From positions 1-64,000 of the forward strand of contig JAFKAC010000174.1 in NCBI GenBank assembly GCA_025766275.1: a DNA stretch of 64,000 nt, in the 5' to 3' direction. The notes under the pieces were generated by a model. That model searched no databases. It was not told the DNA's origin and saw nothing but the letters and a program-made list of their open reading frames with translations. Below, piece by piece: positions 58,428-64,000 of the stretch. The DNA is from Lactarius indigo (lineage: Eukaryota > Basidiomycota > Agaricomycetes > Russulales > Russulaceae). The number at the start of each line of letters is the position of its first letter. Position 1 is the stretch's first letter. A program made the position numbers and the translations under genes.

Positions 58428-59205
58428 TTACAAAGCAGGCTTGAACGATTTGACAAATTCGAGGGAGAGTGTGGGACTGCAAATGCGGGCGCCTCAGTAA
58501 CCCATTTGTTCGGGTCTTTGTGCGAACGGCGTACCTATCCGCAGGAGTCACGGGCAGCTTCTTGTCGACGAGTTTCCCACCCTTGGCAAAAATGAAGTGC
58601 CCACGCTTTGTCTTTCCAGTCTTCGGATCCTTCGCGCCGAGTGCTGCGACGAAGACACGATCAGGATCGGACAGCAGTGGGTACGGGAATTCCTTCTGCA
58701 CGCAAGAGGGGATAAGCACTCAGAAATATATTGTCGTAGTGCCTCGTACCTTGAGCTGCCACTTTTTCTGATCCTCGGGTTTGTCATGACTGAGGCAATA
58801 CACGGTGAAATTGTGCTCCGTGAAATCAGGATAGATATCACGAAACCCGCACGCCTGTGTCGTGCAACCCGCTTCGTATTCGTTAACAGGAAGCTCGACG
58901 AACCCGAGTGACAAAACACGTACGGGTGTCGGCCTTGGGAATCGAGAAAATGACGACGCCATTTTCTTCGGTGAGTGTAGCTACATCGATATCTTCACCT
59001 TGTTCGTTCTTTAGAATGTATGATGGAAGAGTATCCCCAATGTCAATAGGTGCAAGTACTGGCGCCTCGGCAGGGGGGGGTTCCACGGCCTCCTGCTAGG
59101 ATTAGATGAGAGGTAGTAATGGCTGTTAGCCTCGCGCACAATGTCAGGTTTGGCTGTGGTGGTTGCAGTTGCGGCGAGACGTGCGGAGCGCCTTGGTTCT
59201 GACAT
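58428..59205 (-). CDS. DOT5: BCP/PrxQ-type peroxiredoxin, probably nuclear (DOT5-like)
   Basis: Thiol peroxidase that reduces hydroperoxides. ATG 59205 opens MSEPRRSARLAATATTTAKP, a basic, possibly nuclear-targeting N-terminus, and a short exon joins to EAVEPPPAEAPVLAPIDIGD. The core has GVVIFSIPKADTPGCTTQAC with peroxidatic Cys and resolving Cys five residues later (CxxxxC, the PrxQ/BCP pattern), then FRDIYPDFTEHNFTVYCLSH, KKEFPYPLLSDPDRVFVAAL and KRGHFIFAK near the end, finishing EFVKSFKPAL and TAA 58428-58430. Four to five introns, including one directly after the codon for Thr of TPGC. Active-site residues are intact. The Dot5 subgroup is inferred from the N-terminal basic region. Confidence 0.9.
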
Positions 59206-59550
59206 TTTAACGGAATGTTGTAGGTTGAAGTCGACGGGGTTCGAGTAGAAGAGCACGTAACTTTAATCGTTGCAATCGCAATCGTATCAACTGAGACGCC
59301 GTTACCGGACCGGTCAAAGCGGGGGAGCGAGGTCAGAAGGTCAGACGGCCACGGAAAAGTACAAAGGCTAGTAAACATTGCACAATAGAACCCAGTAGAG
59401 CTGTAGATAGTACAACACAGCACAGATAGCAGCGGACAACATGATGCAACAGGGACGAGTTCCGTTCTAGGACGGGGTAAGGGTCCTACAATGTCATAAA
59501 TATCTCGGTCCGTCGTAGCGTCGAGGTCCAGTGGTATTCAAGACAGATGA
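59206..59550. other. 345-bp spacer between peroxiredoxin and basic-protein genes
   Basis: Holds the peroxiredoxin promoter. No coding frame and no strong motif seen. Confidence 0.5.
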
Positions 59551-60276
59551 TCAAGCGGCCTGCGAGAAAGTGAATATGAGAAAGTGAAATGGCTTCTTCA
59601 GAAAGGCATGGCAATAATTACCTCTGCCGCTGTTGCTGCTGCTGCTTCAGCCTCGGGCTCTTCTGCAATCGTCGGCTCGGCTGGGGCCACGGGTTCATCC
59701 TTCTTCTCTGCCTCAGCCTGCATGAAAAAAAGTGAAACTTCGTCAGATAAATGGAGACGATGGTTGGGTCAATTCCACAAACCTTTGATGCGGGCTTACG
59801 GCTCCCCGCGCGAGACGCCGGTTTCGCAGCGATCTTGGAAGCAGGCTTCGATCCAGCTTCTGGGGCGGCAATTTTAGATGCAGGTTTCTTGGTAGTTCCG
59901 GTGACTGCGGCCTTAGAGGCAGGCTTGGATGCTGCCTGAGAATCAGGTTTGGCCTACTATGCGATTAGCTCGTGGTCGGATACGTGGCTAATACACTCAC
60001 TTTCTTGGCGGGAGGTGGGGCGCCCTCCCCGTTCGCAGGGGGTGGTGTGTGGTCCGCATCCTTCTCAGCTGCAGTGCGTTTCTTACCACGGGTTGCAGAT
60101 TTCGGTTTCTCTTTTTCGACAACCTCGCCCTCGTCCTCAGTTGTTTTGGGTTTCCTAGAACGTGGCTTGGCTGGGGCCCTTTTCGATGGAGGCTCCGGCT
60201 TGGCTTGGTCCTTGATGCGGGACGAGCGACGAGGCTCGCCACTGTCGGCGGTAGCAGGAGCTCCTTTCCGGGCCAT
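59551..60276 (-). CDS. basic Lys/Pro/Ala-rich nuclear-type protein
   Basis: Probably a chromatin- or DNA-associated protein. ATG 60276 starts MARKGAPATADSGEPRRSSR. The sequence is rich in PRSRKPK, RGKKR and repeated KPASK or SKPASK words (about 59790-59920), then turns acidic (EAEKKDEPVAPAEPTIAEEP) and Ala-rich (AEAAAATAAE) before TGA 59551-59553. Three introns (about 59942-60000, 59704-59785 and 59561-59618) join in frame. Arg-flanked PRSRKPK resembles an AT-hook-like basic patch but lacks a clear GRP core. No globular domain is visible. It could be a histone-H1-like or ribosome-biogenesis protein. Confidence 0.62.
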
Positions 60277-60705
60277 GCAAAAATCGGGCGGGGTGCAGCT
60301 AAGGGGTGGGGGTTTGGGGAGAGAGGCGAGATGGGCTTGTTTAACGCGAAACCTTGAATTGAATCAACGGACAACGACACATCACGTGACCATATGTCAC
60401 GGGTTTCCCCTGAAGATAGCGAGCACGGTGCTGGTGCGAGTACAGTCCAGCTGCACCACGCTGGACAGTTGTTGACTGGAAGTCTGAAGTCATACTATTC
60501 AGGCCTAGTCAGGTCGTGTATGTGCTAACCAGTGCTAGTCGTTGACTGTGGGATGACCGTTGACTTTTCTCATCATGTGATCACAGATTGCTTGTGAGAA
60601 GTCATGGTCACCTGACTGGTACAACCAGATCTGCCGTGCGTTATACATACCCGTTGCTAAGACTGAGCACTAAGCAGACCCCGTCGGCCACCTACTCGAG
60701 CTATG
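60277..60705. other. divergent spacer between basic-protein gene and PMR1 pseudogene
   Basis: 429 bp with repeated GTCACCTGAC and GTTGACTG-like words (around 60475, 60538, 60558 and 60605), possibly degenerate protein-binding sites. No gene seen. Confidence 0.4.
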
Positions 60706-63138
60706 ATGCAAGGGTGCTTTTTTTTTTTTTGTCTCTGCGATATCCCTCTTCTCCTCCTGAGAAAAAACCTCTTTCCAAGGATGTCGTCTCACAATCCCGG
60801 ACATCTTCGAGCCATGGCTTGACCGCCGCTGTCAACTCCTCCCTCCGCCAGACCCATGGCTATAGTGAGTTTTCAATTGTCATCTCAGTAACCACCTCTC
60901 AACTTTTCCAAAGTGTTCTATGTCCCCTCATCCTCTTCCTCTACGAAAGTGCCGTCGTCAGTGCCATCATGGGCAACGTAGATGACGCGGTCAGCATCGT
61001 CACCGTCATTGTTCTTACTGGTTTGTGACCCTCACCTTTACCGGACGACTCGATTGAGCTCACCCCCCTCTGTCGGCTTCATACAGGTACAGGAACGACG
61101 TTCCGAAAAGTCGCTGGAGACCCTCAATAAGCTCGTCCCTCACCACTGCCACATCATCCGCGATGGTGAGCTAATACACCTCCTCGCGAATGAGGTCGTC
61201 CCTGGCTATCTCGTCACCTTCACCACCGGCGACCGCATCCCAGCGGACGTGCGCATACTCACTGCTGTCGACCTCGAGATCGACGAGAGCAGTTTGGCGG
61301 GAGAGACCACAGCGCGCAAGAAGGGCGTTGTGCCGTGTCCTGAGAGCAAAGCGATGGCCGAGCGGACGTGCATAGCCACCTTGGTGCGGAACGGTACGTA
61401 CTTCCGAGCTCCCTTTCACACGCAACTGATAATCTTTCCCAAGTTCGTGGCTCTGACATTGTCATCGCTACCGGTTCGCAGATAGAGTTTGGCGTGATAT
61501 TTAGCATGATGCAGGACGTCGAGGAGTGATGCACCCCGCTACAGCGCAATATGGACGAACTCGCAGAAAAGCTCTCGACTATTTCGTTGAGAATCATTGG
61601 GACCATTATCGGGGTCTTTCATCCCCGCCCATGGCTCGACATGTTCACGATTGGGGGTTCTCCGGTTGGTGGTTCTGGGATGGACCTATCTACTTCGATC
61701 GTAGTGTCGTTGGCTGTTGCGGCCATTCCACAAGACTTGTTCATCGTGGCAACGGCGACGTTTGCCCTCGGTGTGCTGCGCATGGCAAGACACAAAGCGA
61801 TTGTCAAGAAGCTCCATTCCGTCGAGGCGCTCGGTTCCATTTCTGTAATTTGCTCTGACAAGACAGGTAATAACCCACGTCTCTCCATCCGAGCGTTGAG
61901 ATTGACGGGCTTCAGGTACACTCACGCGAACGAGAAAACTGTCACGGAGTTGTACACGGTCGAGCTTGTGGGCATCGACCCCTCATCGCCTGCTCCTCCT
62001 GCTCGTGTCTCGCCCGCCCTGCGCGAGACCTTCGAATTTGGTACACTGTGCAACAACGTGAGTGCTACGCGCAAAGAAGACGGTGCCTTCGTCGGACAAG
62101 CAACAGATGTCGCCCAACTTAACGCCCTCTTCCTATTCAACCTCTCAAACCCACGTCAGGTATGGCCAATCTTCCAACTGTACCACGCCACAACCCGTGT
62201 CGACTCACCCCCCTATAGACTTTCACGTGCGTCTTTGAGTACCCGTTCAGCTCAGAATCGAGGAGCTTGGCCGTTTCTGGTACGCGTGGCGTGTCTGACT
62301 GGCGCCGCGCTGGACCGTATGAGCGCGACGCAGCTGTGCAAGCGCGTGGGCAACGTGACCGTGTTTGCGCGTACGATCCCGAAGTACAAGATGACGATCG
62401 TGGGGCGTTCCAGGCTCGCGGTGTTGCCGTGGCGATGACTGGCGATGGAGGTGAGTGCTTTTTATTTGTTTGTTTTATGGTCCTGATGCACGTGTTGGTG
62501 CTCCAGTTAACGACGCGCCGGCGCTGAAGATAGCGGATACTGAGGTGTCGATGGGCAAGAGCGGGATGGACATCGCGAAGGAAGCCGTGGATGTCATCAT
62601 CGTGGACGACAACTTTAGCACCGTCTTGCCGGCCGCGGAAGAAGGAGAGCCAATCATCAGACGTCGCATCCTCTCCCACGCCGCCTTTTCCCGTCCGTCA
62701 TCGTCGTCGGTACGCTCTTCGTCTACTACTTTGCGCTGTCAGACGACCAGCACATGTCGCGGCGTGACCAGACGGTGGTGCGTGTGTTGCGCCTCTATCT
62801 CCTTCCGGGACAGATGTTGCTCACACAACTCCCGCAGACCTTCTCCTGCTTCGTTTTCCTAGACCTCATCTCGGCGATGCATAACCGTGGACTCAGCTGC
62901 GGCCTGGCGCAGAACCGGATGCTCGTCCTTACCGTGGCGGTCTCGTTCCTGTCGCAGCTCGGGCTCATACATACCCCTCACGCAGGCGATCTTCCAGTCC
63001 GAGACGCTGCTGTTCAACGACCTGCTCCTGCGCTTCGCGCTCGCGGGGTCGTCCGAGGCGCTGCATAAGGGCCGGCGGCGGTACGAGCGCGCGCTGAATC
63101 GGAGTGAGACGTACGCCGTGGCGACTGAGTTGGCATGA
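60706..63138 (+). pseudogene. PMR1-type Ca2+/Mn2+ P-type ATPase pseudogene
   Basis: Remnant of a Golgi calcium/manganese pump. Recognisable parts in order: KPLSKDVVSQSRTSSSHGLT, SAVVSAIMGNVDDAVSIV, EKSLETLNKLVPHHCHIIRD, FTTGDRIPADVRILTAVDLE, GSQIEFGVIFSMMQDVEE, ALGVLRMARHKAIVKKL, HSVEALGSISVICSDKTG, KSGMDIAKEAVDVIIVDDNF and AMHNRGLSCGLAQNRMLVL. Damage includes a stop codon after VEE (near 61527), a frameshift just after DKTG at the phosphorylation motif (about 61920), loss of most of the nucleotide-binding region (SGT jumps to CLTGAALDRM near 62270), and loss of most transmembrane segments after IIVDDNF. Key motifs are changed: TGE to AGE, PGD to PGY, and PEGLP to PQDLF. Confidence 0.9.
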
Positions 63139-63598
63139 ATTAGGTAGTCGTGTGTGGTTGTGGTCGGATCTACTGCATTTTTTTTCATTGATTCTGATTA
63201 CCCCGGTTGATTGGAAAGGGAAGAAAAAGGCATTAAATGTTGGTGCACACGAAACAAACTATTTTATGTTATTTTGAGCTCACACAATACAGCATTAGAG
63301 CCAGGTTCTGGTTGCTCCGAGTCTCGTTCCTCACTGTCCTCGCTCTCCAGGGATCCCGAGTCGTCGCCCTCAACAGAAGTTCTCTCCACTACTGACCTTA
63401 TCGCACTCTGTATCATGCTCACATCCCTCTAATTGAGAAGCGCGTCGCTGATGTGTGAAACTGCGCCCTCTCTGATTTCTGTACCGACAAGCGTCCGAAG
63501 TGGGATTGGCAGTCGCAAGGATCCCGCGAAAGGAAACTTCAAGAAAAAACCCACTACATTCTTTGATATACAACAGGCGTCACCACAAACGCTACTAT
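63139..63598. other. spacer with no recognised gene
   Basis: About 460 bp after the PMR1 remnant. A Ser/Leu-rich plus-strand frame (63211-63432) shows no motif. It may include the 3' untranslated end of the following minus-strand gene. Confidence 0.4.
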
Positions 63599-63942
63599 TT
63601 ACGGAGCACCGACGTCTGTATGTTGAATCCAGTCCATTACTTTGCCCCGGCCTGATTCCTGGGCCGCACGTTCCTCCATTCGTTTTTCCTTTCCTTTGGC
63701 AACTTCTTCTGGTGTGGTTCCACTGAGACTCATTAAAATCACAATTTAGGTCGTCCACGGCTTTCGCCATTGTGCTTCCCCTCGTGGATGTGTGACATCG
63801 CCGTGATGCGGGAAGGGGCTTGTCTGGGTCGGGAGTGTCGACACTGTTGTCACTTATTGTGCGGGGAGATAGGAATATCCGCGCAATGTCCTTTGTGGTA
63901 ACTCACCGTCACGTCATGAACGTTACTACCTGCCTTCCCCAT
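63599..63942 (-). CDS. possible small gene at the right edge (incomplete model)
   Basis: Function unknown. The clearest exon, about 63729-63599, encodes MSLSGTTPEEVAKGKEKRME and ends in VMDWIQHTDVGAP with TAA 63599-63601; it is charged and helical. An upstream piece near 63942-63907 (MGKAGSNVHDVT) ends at a good GTGAGT donor. The exons between them could not be joined with confidence because two frames compete at 63730-63840. The gene may also extend past the window. Stop at 63599 fits an ordinary end. Confidence 0.3.
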
Positions 63943-64000
63943 TGCTTGTAAGCAGCAACACCGTACATGTAGTCGAGAGTAATGGCAGGGGGTAGTGAGT

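Noticed and set aside
61551..62438. 295-codon frame as a functional ATPase fragment
   Set aside because: It contains an unspliced intron, a frameshift after DKTG and a deletion into CLTGAALDRM. It is part of the decayed PMR1 locus.
1..64000. tRNA, rRNA and CRISPR arrays
   Set aside because: No cloverleaf-like tRNA with A and B boxes, no rRNA-like sequence and no regularly spaced direct repeats were seen by eye. A covariance-model scan would be decisive.

Overview
This window reads as nuclear DNA of a filamentous basidiomycete (Agaricomycetes). The genes are cut by many short spliceosomal introns, usually 45-75 bp, mostly GT-AG with a few GC-AG, and often with a CTAAC- or CTGAC-like branch point close to the acceptor. 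The protein families are typical of mushroom-forming fungi. The pair of L-amino-acid oxidases, the WW-like membrane protein and the expanded paralog families fit best with Ceratobasidiaceae (Rhizoctonia-like); that placement is inference. No rRNA, tRNA, CRISPR array or bacterial-type operon was seen.

Layout. 0-6 kb: the 3' end of an unknown gene, a WW-like membrane-protein gene on the minus strand (1810-3758) and a disordered-protein gene on the plus strand (about 4193-5708). 5.7-12.4 kb is almost gene-free and holds a 1,026-bp TIR element with a TA target duplication (9625-10650). 12.4-14.1 kb: a multi-pass membrane protein resembling the DUF6534 family. 15.5-19.4 kb: the most striking region, a PARP-type ADP-ribosyltransferase gene with four Cys-rich modules (15553-17402) followed by two NADAR-domain genes arranged head to head (17529-18275 and 18485-19346). 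20.7-22 kb: transaldolase. 22.2-32.4 kb: two large FUSC/aromatic-acid-exporter-like membrane protein genes as a diverging inverted pair. 33.7-42.6 kb: a tandem duplication of a two-gene unit, an L-amino-acid oxidase converging on an M14 carboxypeptidase-like gene; one carboxypeptidase copy is dead, and the other looks catalytically inactive.

40.6-60.3 kb is a dense run of ten genes, all on the minus strand: carboxypeptidase-like protein, ATG13, PTR2 peptide transporter, a secreted phytase-like esterase, a small conserved protein, PAAF1/Rpn14 proteasome chaperone, BET1-like SNARE, a PIL1-type eisosome protein with a very long tail, a BCP/PrxQ-type peroxiredoxin and a basic Lys/Pro/Ala-rich nuclear-type protein. 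60.7-63.1 kb is a decayed PMR1-type Ca/Mn P-type ATPase. The last kilobase holds pieces of a small unknown gene.

Most genes have unrelated housekeeping or membrane roles. The functional grouping that stands out is the writer/eraser-like set at 15.5-19.4 kb: one predicted ADP-ribosyltransferase with an intact H-Y-E triad beside two NADAR proteins, a family known to remove ADP-ribose from guanine bases. Gene models were spliced by hand from the sequence; boundaries given as approximate are marked so.
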